Assembly: GCA_003707065.3 (NCBI GenBank)
Contig: PPXM03000002.1
Location: 1,302,001 to 1,366,000 of the forward strand
Source of the DNA: Trigonopsis variabilis
Lineage: Eukaryota; Ascomycota; Trigonopsidomycetes; Trigonopsidales; Trigonopsidaceae
Length of the DNA stretch: 64,000 nt
Direction: 5' to 3'
Part shown: piece after piece, positions 1 through 10,550 of the stretch
Layout of the letters: the number at the start of each line of letters is the position of its first letter
Numbering within the stretch: the stretch's first letter is position 1
Made by a program: the position numbers and the translations under genes
Notes under the pieces: generated by a model
Database searches by the model: none
Told to the model about the DNA's origin: nothing
The model's input: only the letters and a program-made list of their open reading frames with translations

Positions 1-511
1 CTCCTCTACCACGCCTTGCAGTTAGCCGAGGGTAACTCGTTCTCACGACAACAGTCTACTAAATACTCGTAATCGCGGCATTCACGTAATAAAGAAAGCA
101 AATTTCCTACTCGAAAACAAATGCGTAACCGTCTCCTGGTGGATATATAATTAAAGCATGAGGGAACGACAGTATTCTGTATGTTGACAAACGCCAATTG
201 GAGATGTCGGAGAAAGACGCTTCAAACGAAGTGTTCCAGTCTACCCCTCGTTCGTGATATCAAGGGGCTCTTACTAGGCTCACCCTATCAGTTTCGGCTA
301 TCTTTTAGATAAAGCCTGGGTGTGCCCGTTGTCATGCAGCAAGCCAGAGCGTGCGGTGTCGTATCCAATGCGGTATGCTGTTACGACACCGCAAGGCAAC
401 TGGGGTCGTGTGTTGGTTGTCTTTGGTCCCAACTGACGATAAGAATAAACAAGAAGACCGAGGGCTAATCTTGTGATTGACATCTGAAGCTCGATTGGAT
501 AGGCTTTTAAA
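1..511. other. Left-edge intergenic region upstream of LSB5
   Basis: I can support no gene here. A short reading frame starts at the ATG at 204 and stops at the end of 17 codons. A GT...AG pair would extend it to about 63 residues, but the donor is poor and no clear branch site is present, so I do not call it. The stretch just before 512 presumably holds the LSB5 promoter and leader. Confidence 0.4.
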
Positions 512-1927
512 ATGGGATTCTTATCGGACAGCAAACCGTATACTGCTGTGACGGTAACCGTCGAGAATCTCTGTGGAGACCAGTATGAGGAAGAAGACCT
601 TGACGGTATTTTCGAACTGATCGAAACGATTCGATTAGCTCCTTCAGGCCCGACTGAGGCTGCCCGTGCTATACGCAAGAAGTTAAAGTACGGCACTCCC
701 CATCGTCAATTGAGGGCCTTGACGATTCTGGATGCCTTGATTGAAAATGGAGGTAAACGGTTTAATTCAAGTTTTGTGGACGGACCATTTGTCGATCGGG
801 TTAGCTCCATGGTAACAGATCCTACATTGGATCCTGACGTCCGTAATAAACTCTATCGGCTTTTGAAACAGTGGTATGGTGCTTATGGTAAAGATGCTGG
901 AATTTCTTCTTTGGCTAGGCTGTATCTGCAGATACCAAAGAAGCATGTTCAACGAGCTACGGCCTCCATCGGTTCTCGGCATCAAGCAATGGACAACCCA
1001 GATGATGAATCTCGTTCGAGCTCGAGAGGAGGCGCCCGCCGTCCAAGACGCCGAGAAGATGAGGATGACTACGAAGACGAAGAAAGCGGCTACAGGGCTA
1101 CGCCATCTAGCTCTAATCGTAGCTACCGTGACGATGGTCCACGGTATGAAGGAAGGTCTTCGACTAGAGACAGAGGGAGAGAGGATGACTATCGTGAAGC
1201 CAAAGAAGAAAAGAAACGGGAAAAACGAGAAAGGGCAGCAAAACGAGAAAAGTCTCAACGGTCAAAAGAAGAACGCCGGACAGCAAGAGCGGAAGCAGCC
1301 CGTCTCCGAGCCAGGCAAAACCTGCCCCCATTTGATCTCAATAAAGAGAGGCCCAAGATGCTGCAGATCATGGCTGAAGCCAACACCGCGGCAACGAATT
1401 TACAGAATGCATTAAAAAGAATCGATCGTCAAAATGAGTTGTCGGTTGATGATGAAACGGCTTCTTTGGCGTTTGATAAATGCCGAAGGTTAAGACGCCA
1501 GATATTACGATACATTCAGCTAGTTGAATCGGAGGATTATCTGGGATCGCTCATCCATGCAAATGAAGAGCTGGTTGAGGGTCTCAAGCTTTATGATCGC
1601 TACAGTCGTCCTCCAGGCGACACGGAATCGGAAGGATCCGAGACCAGCGAGGACAGCGACAGTCAGAGCGATAGCGAGAGTGAGAGTGAGACCGAAGAAT
1701 CGGGCTACTTTTCTGAGTCAGAAATATCAAGTACAAGGACAGATTCGCTGACATCTGCCATGTCAAAAACAGTCCTCCATGATGCTCCTGCTGATCGAAG
1801 ACCTCCACCACGACCCCCAGTCGCGAGCAAACCACCGCCTCCTGTTCCGAAGCCTAAGCCGAAAACTCTGCAAGCGGCACCAGTCAAGAAGCAGGTTGAT
1901 CCCTTTGGAGATGAGAATGGGTTTTGA
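512..1927 (+). CDS. LSB5: LSB5-like VHS/GAT-domain protein, endocytosis and actin
   Basis: This 471-residue intronless gene encodes an adaptor that in yeasts links the actin machinery (Las17/Sla1) to endocytosis and ubiquitin sorting. Residues about 10-150 look like a VHS/ENTH superhelix (motifs RALTILDALIENGG and LYRLLKQWYGAYG). A highly charged basic linker follows, then a GAT-like three-helix region at about 275-365. Next come an acidic Ser/Asp/Glu tract, a Pro-rich segment (PPPRPP and PPPPVPKPKPK) suited to SH3 binding, and a C-terminal DPFGDENGF motif. It is longer than S. cerevisiae Lsb5 (about 350 aa) because of the linker. The start is the first in-frame ATG. It converges on the LAMTOR2-like gene with only 63 bp between stops. 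The family is confident. The alternative is another VHS-GAT protein such as a GGA/TOM1 relative, but no GAE ear domain is present. Confidence 0.8.
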   Translation: MGFLSDSKPYTAVTVTVENLCGDQYEEEDLDGIFELIETIRLAPSGPTEAARAIRKKLKYGTPHRQLRALTILDALIENGGKRFNSSFVDGPFVDRVSSMVTDPTLDPDVRNKLYRLLKQWYGAYGKDAGISSLARLYLQIPKKHVQRATASIGSRHQAMDNPDDESRSSSRGGARRPRRREDEDDYEDEESGYRATPSSSNRSYRDDGPRYEGRSSTRDRGREDDYREAKEEKKREKRERAAKREKSQRSKEERRTARAEAARLRARQNLPPFDLNKERPKMLQIMAEANTAATNLQNALKRIDRQNELSVDDETASLAFDKCRRLRRQILRYIQLVESEDYLGSLIHANEELVEGLKLYDRYSRPPGDTESEGSETSEDSDSQSDSESESETEESGYFSESEISSTRTDSLTSAMSKTVLHDAPADRRPPPRPPVASKPPPPVPKPKPKTLQAAPVKKQVDPFGDENGF

Positions 1928-1990
1928 TTAACCTTAGTACATGGACTGATCCGAGATCGTAGAAATGCACGTTAATAATTTACAAACATA

Positions 1991-2458
1991 TTAGTCTGAT
2001 AGTTGATATCCCTCCAACCCCTTTCCTAACGCCTGCGCTAGGTTTCTTGCTGCCACGTATAGGAGATTCAATGGACAAGCAGGAGACCCCGCTACCACAG
2101 CCAAAGTCCCGCGTGAAGGAGGATCTAATGCGGCCACAGCTATCGTTGCATTCTCGGTTATAAAAGTCAATGTATCAATTACTGGAGGGACCTCTTCATC
2201 TTGATTCTGTCCACTTTTGTTCATCGACAAGGCCGTGGCATAGCCGTATGTTTCCCAAGCCGAGGCTGCAAATGAAGCAAATACATTGGCTTTGGTTGTA
2301 GGAATGGGTTCATGTGTTTCACTTGGCTCTCCTAGAGTCGATAACGAAGCTAGAACACTACCATCGGTAGAAATGAGTAGAGAAGTGTGAGGCCCAAGAT
2401 CAGGTGACGATGATAAAGGCTGACCAATTAACGACAAGATATTCTTTGTTTTAAGCAT
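1991..2458 (-). CDS. Roadblock/LC7 protein, LAMTOR2-like (Ragulator/EGO-type subunit)
   Basis: The 155-residue protein has the layout of LAMTOR2: an MLK(T/P)K-type start with an N-terminal helix, a first strand TSLLISTDGSVLAS, a helix ending SAWETYG, then strands LTFITENATIAVAAL and LAVVAGSP. This is the roadblock fold used by the vacuole/lysosome Ragulator scaffold, which anchors Rag GTPases and TORC1. It is longer than human LAMTOR2 (125 aa) through an insert between the first strand and the long helix. The match is to the fold and to sequence memory of LAMTOR2, so another roadblock protein (Slm4/Ego3-like) is possible. It is divergent from glyoxalase I across about 545 bp. Confidence 0.6.
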   Translation of the reverse strand: MLKTKNILSLIGQPLSSSPDLGPHTSLLISTDGSVLASLSTLGEPSETHEPIPTTKANVFASFAASAWETYGYATALSMNKSGQNQDEEVPPVIDTLTFITENATIAVAALDPPSRGTLAVVAGSPACPLNLLYVAARNLAQALGKGLEGYQLSD

Positions 2459-3003
2459 TCAGGAAAAAAAAAAAGAAAGTGAGAGTAAAGGACGCCGAAA
2501 CAAGGTAAGGAGGTCAAGTGAAATCCGTTGTCAGGCAAGTTCCCAGAGCTTGTCGGACGTTCGAGGAAAGGCGACGGACGATAAGACCAACTGGCCTGTG
2601 ACGACGGCAGCAAAACAGCGAGTGAATCAAAAGGACGACTTTTCAGCTCAACAGGCAGCCATTTAGGATAACAACAAGTAATAAGAACAGAAACGTCATG
2701 ATTTATTGAACTACGTAAAAGAGTTTTGTACGGCAGTTCGATCTCATACGTCAGTAAACGTTACACGAGGCTTTGTGAGTTCTGTTATGCGAAGGTCGCA
2801 AAACTCGGGAAAAGCGCTCCTTATAGACAATGCATCAACAAAGAAGACTTATTAAGACCAAGTAATTGTACCGTTATAGTTATTGCTCCCAGTGGTTCAA
2901 TTAATTAGATAGCACACTCCGCACACTGGTATGTCACGTGCGCGCTATCGGTTGCCATTCAGCCAGTACGGTTTAAAACAATATAATCAAAGCGATCGTA
3001 GCG
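2459..3003. promoter_or_regulatory. Divergent promoter region, LAMTOR2-like / glyoxalase I
   Basis: No gene is visible in these 545 bp. A perfect E-box CACGTG lies at 2935-2940, about 70 bp upstream of the first glyoxalase ATG. This is the type of site bound by Cbf1-like or other bHLH factors. The role is inferred. Confidence 0.4.
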
Positions 3004-4079
3004 ATGCGAGCCAGTTTACGTCTGCTCTTTCAACAAGCGAAAATGTCGACAAATCCAGCAATTTATAAGATGAATCATACCATGTTTGTTTTAAGAAATG
3101 AAATATAGCTAAGACTTATAGGTTAAGAGTGAAAGACCCGAAAAGAACGATTGATTTCTATCAAAAGCACTTTGGCATGTCATTGATTAACACTTTACCT
3201 CAACCTGAGGCAAAATTTACACTTTACTTTCTTGCATTTGATCCTGCAAGCTCAGAAAATCACGGACGGCCTTGGACTGATCGGTAAGGATACTACGTAA
3301 GAATGAGGCTGACAGGATGAAGAGAGGGATTGTTGGAACTGACTCATAATTGGGGCACCGAAAGTGATTGTAATTACACAATTAATAATGGAAATCAAGA
3401 ACCTCACCGAGGGTTTGGTCACATCTGCTTTTCGGTGGATAATATTCAAGTGACGTGTGATTATCTGGAAAAGAGCGGAGTCAGGTTCCAGAAGAAACTG
3501 ACAGATGGCCGTCAGAAAGATATTGCATTTGCGTTGGATCCTGATGGATATTGGATTGAATTGATCTCCAATAAGGTTATTACTCCAACAGAAGGCAAGA
3601 CTGATTCGAGTACTTATCGGTTCAACCACTCGATGATTCGGGTCAAAGATCCAGAGGCATCTCTAAACTTTTACCAAAAAGTTCTTGGAATGACGCTACT
3701 TCGAACTTCAGAGCATCCAGGTGCAAAGTTCACTCTTTACTTCTTGGGTTACAACCGTGATCCCAAGTTCGTCTCGAACTCTGGTGAAGGAGTCTCTGCT
3801 CGAGAGGGAATTATCGAGCTAACTCATAACTGGGGGACCGAAAAGGATCCTAATTTCAAGTATCATAATGGCAATGATGAGCCTCAAGGATTTGGTCATT
3901 TTGCTATTGTGGTGGATGATTTGAAAGCCGCTTGTGACCGGTTCGATAGTTTGAATGTGAATTGGAAAAAGCGCCTTACTGATGGTCGAATGAAAACTGT
4001 CGCTTTCATTCTCGATCCCGATAATTACTGGATCGAGGTCCTTCAAAATCAGGCTTTAGGAACCCAAGGTAAAATCTGA
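3004..4079 (+). CDS. GLO1: Glyoxalase I, two-domain (lactoylglutathione lyase)
   Basis: This enzyme isomerises the hemithioacetal of methylglyoxal and glutathione to S-lactoylglutathione. Proposed exons are 3004(or 3043)-3083, 3122-3283 and 3323-4079, with introns of 38 and 39 bp. The second acceptor was chosen because it restores the frame into the REG-LLELTHN strand. Starting at 3043 gives 319 aa, close to yeast Glo1 (326 aa), with two fused VOC modules. Each module shows the metal ligands in order: NHT/NHS histidine, (L/I)ELTHN glutamate, GFGH histidine and YWIE glutamate. A second in-frame ATG 39 bp upstream adds a basic, hydrophobic 13-residue lead starting MRASLRLLF that resembles a mitochondrial presequence. 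Both starts are plausible; the downstream AAAATG context is stronger. Confidence in function is high; exon edges are by eye. Confidence 0.92.
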
Positions 4080-4337
4080 ACCTTTCTAAACTGGTACGTT
4101 TATCCTATCATTGTATTTTTGATGTGCTCCCTGAGCAAGATTTGATCTCGAGAGTTTTTTTTTTTTGATTCAAAATCAGACAACGGTGTATGCAGAATAT
4201 TTTTTCCTTCCTCGGCACATAGTTTTCTTTCCAATCATCTAGCTTACCCCGACACAAATGATATAGTGAAGTTCTCCTAATTTCTAGTAGTATGATATAT
4301 ATTTATACATTATATTTAGAACTTGCCACAGCTTTCA

Positions 4338-4835
4338 CTAAGCCTTTTTAAACTTCAGCGATATACTGTTCACACAATGCCTTTCATCGGTAGGAGTAGG
4401 AAACTTTTCTCCTTTGAAGATGTGACCTAAGTGGCCTCCGCATCTTGAACAGGTCATCTCTGTCCTATCCATTCCGTAACTAGAGTCATGGTGTAACTTA
4501 ATTGATCCAGGTATTGCCTCATAAAAGGCTGGCCATCCACAGCCGCTATCGAATTTGGTCTCGCTTTTGTAGAGGGGCTGTCCACATCCTGCGCACTCAT
4601 AGATACCCTTATTAAATGTATGATCATATTCTCCCGTATAAGGTCGTTCAGTAGCTTTCTGGCGGAGAATACGAAATTGCTCCGGACTCAACCTAGCCTG
4701 CCATCCTTGTTCGGTTTTAGGCAGCGAGTCGTTACTCATGATGATAGAGCGAGTAGTAAAGCGTCGAAAAGCAATGGAATGCAGCCTCTGAATAATTCGA
4801 ATAGATTGGCGATTACTATAAAGGTACTGAAACAT
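4338..4835 (-). CDS. MXR2: Peptide-methionine (R)-S-oxide reductase, MsrB
   Basis: It repairs methionine-R-sulfoxide in proteins using thioredoxin. The 165 residues show the two structural zinc CxxC pairs (C81/C84 and C129/C132), the GCGWPAF loop, and the catalytic cysteine C154 in RHCVNS. The first 32 residues are rich in Arg, Ser and hydrophobic residues and lack acids, which fits a mitochondrial presequence as in yeast Mxr2. A second Met at residue 33 (MSNDSLP) begins exactly at the usual bacterial-type MsrB start, so a shorter cytosolic form is possible. The gene is divergent from the Dbf4 gene. Confidence 0.95.
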   Translation of the reverse strand: MFQYLYSNRQSIRIIQRLHSIAFRRFTTRSIIMSNDSLPKTEQGWQARLSPEQFRILRQKATERPYTGEYDHTFNKGIYECAGCGQPLYKSETKFDSGCGWPAFYEAIPGSIKLHHDSSYGMDRTEMTCSRCGGHLGHIFKGEKFPTPTDERHCVNSISLKFKKA

Positions 4836-4889
4836 AAATATATGATCTAGACAGAATCAAGATCGATAAAGGACTTAGTAATCCTTGTA

Positions 4890-4895
4890 ACGCGT
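4890..4895. promoter_or_regulatory. MluI cell-cycle box (ACGCGT) upstream of Dbf4/Dfp1
   Basis: A perfect palindromic ACGCGT lies about 235 bp before the Dbf4 ATG. This is the MBF target sequence, and S-phase kinase regulators are classic MBF targets in yeasts, so the placement is meaningful. A CACGTG E-box follows at 4930-4935, in the same divergent promoter shared with MsrB. Use by MBF is inferred. Confidence 0.55.
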
Positions 4896-5129
4896 CATAC
4901 GTCTAGGCGAAGATAAGCTATGACGAAAACACGTGCGGAAGTCACCGTCGAGAAGAGGAACGACTCTAACAGAGTCATGAATAATACATTCTGTTTACAA
5001 TTTCTTGCTGAATCGATAAATTAGAAGTCTACTAAGAGTAAATTCTAGCTAAGAATCCATTTTTAATATTAAGTTGAAAACCGTTACCGGACGTAACAAG
5101 TTGATAAAAATCATAGCGTTACAGTGGGA

Positions 5130-6837
5130 ATGGATTACTATTCCCACTACGATCTGTCTCTGTTCCAGGAATCAACAAACAACGCGCTTGTCAAAACAGT
5201 AGTTCTCAGACGACCCAGTCTGATCGACACGATGACCTCTCCCTTAGCCAGAAAAGGTCATGGTCATGGCAGTGGTCTAGATCTCTCAGGTCCTGTCACT
5301 CTGGGGAAATCTGTTCACCCTGGGTCTTTAGCCCTTGGTTCCTCTCGTCGCCAACTCGATTTTTCGGGAGCCGTGAATGGATCAAGGACAGCAACGTCTA
5401 CGGTGTTGAAAGGAGATGCTGATGAGTCCAAAATTATGACACGACACGATTATGTTCACAACCGAGCTCGAGAAATGGGCATGAGCTCAGATCAGTTCCG
5501 TCAGTGGCAGCGTCAATGGCGCCAGCTCATGACTTCTTCAGTTTTTTACTTCGACTTGGATGACCAAACTTCAATCGATCATTATAGTAAGATGGTAGCA
5601 GGCTATGGAGCTTCTGTTGTGCGCTTCTTTGATTTGACAGTTACCAATGTGGTCACAAGTCGTCCCATTGAGCGGCATATCTGCTATGGTCCTCGAGATG
5701 TCATCACAAGAGCGAGACAGGCAGGAAGCAGAGTATGGTCCACTGACAGTAAGTCAATTTTTCAGCTGCCCTCGTATGCTAACGTTTCAAGAACTGGTTC
5801 GTTTCATAAACAATCTGAGTGATTCTACTACTAAACCCATTATCGGTGTGGCTACTCAACCTCGTATTAGCAGTCTTTTACGTGATGAGAAGATTTTTGG
5901 ACCTTCTGACCGAGACCCTTACGCTCCGAGGGAGAATTTTCATACCTTTAAGGGCCCATATATTTATATTTGGGACTGTACATGTCGTTATCGACCTATT
6001 GTTATTCGTGAATATTGTAAAGTCTCCAATCCTGAGCTAGGAGATTGGCCTCAGTTTCGCCATAGCAATCGATGTCCTTTTCTCATCGACGATAGTGACT
6101 CTTCAGATGAACGAAAGAAACGGCGACGACGACGGAAAGCTGAAGCCCAAGCTGAGGACCGAAGGAAGAGTCGGAAAATTGATCTGGAAGATGATGGTCC
6201 TAGCGCGACTAGAAACGTCCTGGCATCTCGTCAGCTTGACAATAGCCAAATGCCGGTCATTTCGCAAGCTAAGGTGGAAAAATTAAATAGATCAGAGACC
6301 CAAATGATTAGAATCAATGGTAATAATAAAGAAAACGGTGGAATAGAGGAATGCGTCGCGTCTGGTGTCAGCGGGCCCCATGAGATCGTCGCAACTGGCA
6401 TTAACATGTCAGCAACCACATCGGCAGTACGATCATTTGTGGCTGGTGATGGACGTGGCAATGGTCTGGGTGCTTCTAATACCCAAGTGACTTCCAAACA
6501 GGTGGATAGTCTAGAGCGCAAAGTCATTGAACGTCAACGTGAGAAATCAAAGGCCATGCCAGTACCTCAAGTCAGGGTGACTCGAAAGGCAGTGGCTCAG
6601 AAGGAAATGAACCCGGGATACTGTGAAAACTGTCGAGACAGGTTTGATGACTTCGACGACCACGTCCAGTCCCGAAAGCATCTTCGCTTTGCTCATGACT
6701 CTAGGAACTTTTACGATCTGGATAATTTGTTGACTCAGATGTTTGAATGGCAAGAGAGTAAGCTCAATGATATACGCAAGAATAATCCTTATGCTAAGCA
6801 TCTGGACTCTGTGAGACCTGCGAATCCTTTTTACTGA
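5130..6837 (+). CDS. DFP1: Dbf4/Dfp1, regulatory subunit of the Cdc7 (Hsk1) kinase
   Basis: It activates the DDK kinase that licenses MCM helicases at replication origins. Two exons, 5130-5748 and 5792-6837, flank a 43 bp intron with a perfect TGCTAAC branch site and give 554 aa. The intron changes frame, so the two halves otherwise look like separate frames. Motif N (BRCT-like) covers about residues 140-175. Motif M, with KGPYIYIWD and YRPIVIREY, lies near 245-280. The C-terminal DBF zinc finger near 485-520 has CENC followed by HVQSRKHLRFAH. The first real ATG after an in-frame stop at 5094 is 5130. It sits at the edge of a 9 bp inverted repeat (5123-5131 / 5140-5148). Confidence 0.92.
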
Positions 6838-9800
6838 GTTGGTTTGGGATAGTTCATGCAGTGCAGGCTGGAGTGCAGGCTTGAGAGAAGGGGGTTGCAT
6901 TAGAGATAAGCTTCTGGCAAGATGTTGAGCTATGGAGCCTGGTTGTTTGTACGATTTGTTCATTTTGTTTTTAATACACATGATCGTAAGTTGAAATTTT
7001 GTCTCTTCAAGAGCGAGCTATTTTTTGCTTTTCATTCTGAGGTCATGTCTTTGCTGGCATAAATAACGCACCATTTCAGTCAGGAAGGATATCTGAGAGG
7101 TAAAATAGACTCTGACGTGAGAACGAGATTACCCTATAGCATAATGAGGGCCCTTACAGTAAGAAAGACGACTCAGCAGGCGGGGCAACTTAAGCTTCCA
7201 AAAAAAATGTATACATATAGATCACAATAGTATACGTGCCGGTAAGACTATAGCATAGGCTGTCAGTTCAGATACAGATATAGTTTTGAGGGTTTGCATA
7301 CACACCCTAGGACTGCGTAGAATATGGAATGATTACAGCTTCTCCCTAATTGCCAGGAACCGCCTGGAGAAGTTGATTGACGCGAGCAGACGTGTACGTG
7401 ATATTAAAATGTAGAAGGATAGGCGATTCAAAGTATGGGCCATCACTTCTGAAATAATGACCGTGGCGACTAATTATCCTGTCTGCGGGTTGTCATAAAG
7501 TGGTGAAATGCACTCAATCGTTTGACTTTAGCAACGCTCTCGGTGCAAAAACAGCGCTTTGATCTGAGCAGATTTTGACAGTTTTGGAGTAAAAGAAGAA
7601 ACAGCACAAGTGTGAGGTCTAACTGAATATGCCTAATATACCTTATCGGATTCAGTCAGATGCTTACGGCCCTAATATAGACCGCTCAGCTAGCGCCGAT
7701 ATCAACTTATGCGCAGCAGCAGCGACTGGTTATTTTCCATATTTCACCTCTGACTGAGTTTATATTTGCTATAAGCGTCAATACCCTCAAATACCGGAGC
7801 AGGATATGCAATACGTTTGCTGCTTTGAGTCCGTCTCTCTGCATACATCAACATCATGTCCTTTGAAAGGAAGAGCACAAGCTGAGATTAGATGTATGCA
7901 GTGCAGGAGATATCTGATTCAGCCCGTTTATTAGAACAGTCACTGGATCTATAAACAGCATGCATTTTGCGGATCAGGATACCAAGGATCAGATACCAGA
8001 CATTACGTGAATGACAAGGATGGAGTTGAGGCTGTGAAGCTTGATTCTGAAAACTTTGAATCAAAACAAATACCAGAAGAGAGAATGCCATAGTTTCATG
8101 ACCCCTGAGAGCTTATACCCTATTTTTGTCATCGATGAGAAATGGCTCCCAAAACAAGATCAGCTCCATACCCTTGAGAGCTATGTATTTAATACCTCAG
8201 TATCATACCTCTGGGCAGACTTTTCAAGCTTCTGCGTCTTCAGAGCATCAACCTTAATTCTTCTCAGCCGTTGAATGCTTTATTCTTATACCTTTATCTA
8301 ATCTCCATGACGTTGTCATAAGATAAGACGTTTGATATGCGAGTATACTCGAATGATATAGGCTGAGTGAAAGTCCGCATTTTAAAGAAAGAGATGGCTA
8401 AATATGAGAAGATCTGATGAACAATAATAAACTCTTGAGAATAAATTTTCTCATATTTAGCCATCTCTTTCTTTAAAATGCGGACTTTTACTCAACTTAT
8501 ATCATTCGAGTATACTCGCATATCAAACGTCTTATCTTATGACAACGTCATGGAGATTAGATAAAGGTATAAGAATAAAGCAATCAGTGACTGGGAAGAA
8601 CTAAGTATCATTCGAGTATGACCGGAATTGGCCAACTCTCCACTTGACCAAGATAACAGAGCGATACATCTTGTTGGCGAACGCATCAAGACTCTAAACA
8701 ATCTTACTGCTTCTGTCAACATGGGAAAGGGGTGGGCAGCATGGACAAGATATTTAACTTTGTCTCGTCCATGCAGGCGGTGGAAATGAAATTTCAACCG
8801 CCGGATATCGCTTCTTGGAATCTTGGTCAAGGCGAGGAAGTTGTAATCAGAGACACATTGTTACACAAAAAGTGAATCCGAGACCCTGAAATTATCATAT
8901 GAGGTTAAAACAAGATATTGTAAGAAGTTCAAGATGCCTAAAGGTATAACAATGAAGGCTCGCAGGTTGGGACAGAATCTGTTACCGATGGTTGACAACT
9001 GCTACAAGGCATATTCCCCACAGAAGTTAACAGCCCACAAAGGGTCGACACGACAGGAAGAGCACCAAAGCAGCCACGAAATAGGGGAATCAAAAATAGC
9101 CATCAGCCTCCACTTTGATACCTATCGCTGGTTTGCACTGGGTACAAACGTGACAGATGATGCTCAACATATCAGATGAGGATCATCTGTGCCTACAACA
9201 CACTGGTTATCGACGATGCTATCCTCTGGGTCTGCAATATAGCAGACCTTATAGTGGATCTTCGTGATATCTTCCTCTTGATCCTTCATATTGATATAAC
9301 TGAAATTGTCGTCAAATAGCTCGCCTCGATCTCGGGGAGTTTATCATTACCATAGTCACAAAAAAGAGTCCCCGTGTTATTCAATAAAAGCTTCAATCGA
9401 GCTGTAAATTGATGATACCATTGAAGAGAGGATTATGGTGGAGCAGCCCGACAGCTGAGCTTCTGATTTCTTTACAGGAATTTTCCATTATAAATCTGTG
9501 TCAAGAGAATGTATGCAGTTGAGAAAGTTCTGTGGATAAAGGTGTATATATGCGTGCTATAGCGAAAACCGTCAGCCAATGTAGGCGGCTCTCCTTAATA
9601 GCCTCCAAATACAACTAATTGGCTTGAAGCGATTCCCCTCCGATTGACATTCTTCGATATTTGCATGCCATATAGTGAAAACATAAAATAACTATTTTAG
9701 TAATTCACTCCAATAGTATAATCTGCAGAGAAGGATCCAATAGTGCCTCTAACCTCATGTATTCTCCAAAAAAAAAAACTAGTATCTTAAGCCTGGCAGC

Positions 9801-10550
9801 ATTCCGCGTGCTACCTCGTACATTTCAGAGGCATACACAATGATATAGAGCAACAATGCTAAACTATTCAAAATAATAGTTGATACAGCTGATTTGCTGC
9901 TGCAGCGTTGTGGTATTGACCATTTTGTGGATACTACTACACTGTTAGCAGATATTGCTATATTACGAGAATAGCATATAAATCTTATCAATCAGCTCAT
10001 CAACGATAAGTCTTGACGGCGACGAAGCGGTACGGAGAGAAATACGCGCTTTGAGAGTAGGCAAAAAGATATAGAACCTTTTATCCACCTAGAATAAATG
10101 TTTAAAAAATGTACTGCCTGGAGCACTCAAGACAAACGACAGACCATCGGACCGAAATCCAACAGACCCACTAAGTCTCGGTATTATGCGTCCACGGCAA
10201 AATCAGTCGAAGGGGCAGGGAACGGAAGGAGACCCATGGTCAAAAAAGACAACGATAACCCTCAACTGCGTGACCTTTGCTGCTTAAAACAAAGTCGTCA
10301 CAGCCCCTAAAAAATAGTATCTATATATAATATTAGATTAGACATAAACACTACTGATGATGTAAAGAGAAAAAAATTTGCCCATTGGCCCTTTTATGGG
10401 CTGTATCGTGACGTAATATTCTCAGTCTAGAATGTACGCCGATCGGTCAGGGTAGAGGTCTTGCAATCTGTCTAGGGCGCTTGACATCTTAACGGAATAG
10501 AATCTTACGCTTACCTTTCGAGACATACATTAATAGATAACCATTATTCC
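6838..10550. other. 3.7 kb gene desert
   Basis: No intact gene is recognisable. The stretch is AT-rich, with only short open frames that lack family resemblance. It holds the foldback at 8276-8582. Two stretches read like broken coding DNA: plus strand about 8630-8790 (a frame with RAIHLVGERIKTLNNLTAS), and minus strand about 9175-9335 (a frame with FSYINMKDQEEDITK). I recognise neither. A CRE-like TGACGTAA occurs near 10410. Confidence 0.5.
8276..8582. repeat. Long inverted repeat (foldback), 135 bp arms
   Basis: The left arm 8276-8410 and right arm 8448-8582 are reverse complements, with about three differences clustered near 8355-8365. They are separated by a 37 bp loop (8411-8447). The outer ends are TGCTTTATTC and GAATAAAGCA. 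I see no target-site duplication, no coding sequence and no matching copy elsewhere in the window. It could be a foldback or MITE-like element, or template for a long hairpin RNA. A 13 bp piece (ATCATTCGAGTAT) recurs once just outside the right arm near 8608. Confidence 0.9.

Noticed and set aside
204-436. Possible two-exon small gene upstream of LSB5
   Set aside because: The donor is poor (GTGATA), no CTAAC/CTGAC branch site is present, and the resulting peptide matches nothing.
2726-2908. Possible tRNA-like B-box (GGCAGTTCGATCTC) and a 60-codon frame
   Set aside because: The T-arm stem does not pair and there is no A-box or acceptor stem; the frame has no ATG-supported family match.
3043-3322. 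Apparent loss of the N-terminal part of glyoxalase I
   Set aside because: Two short introns restore the missing VOC strand segments in frame, so the gene is intact rather than truncated.
5124-5132. GTG start for Dbf4
   Set aside because: Nuclear genes rarely start at GTG; the ATG at 5130 is two codons downstream in the same frame.
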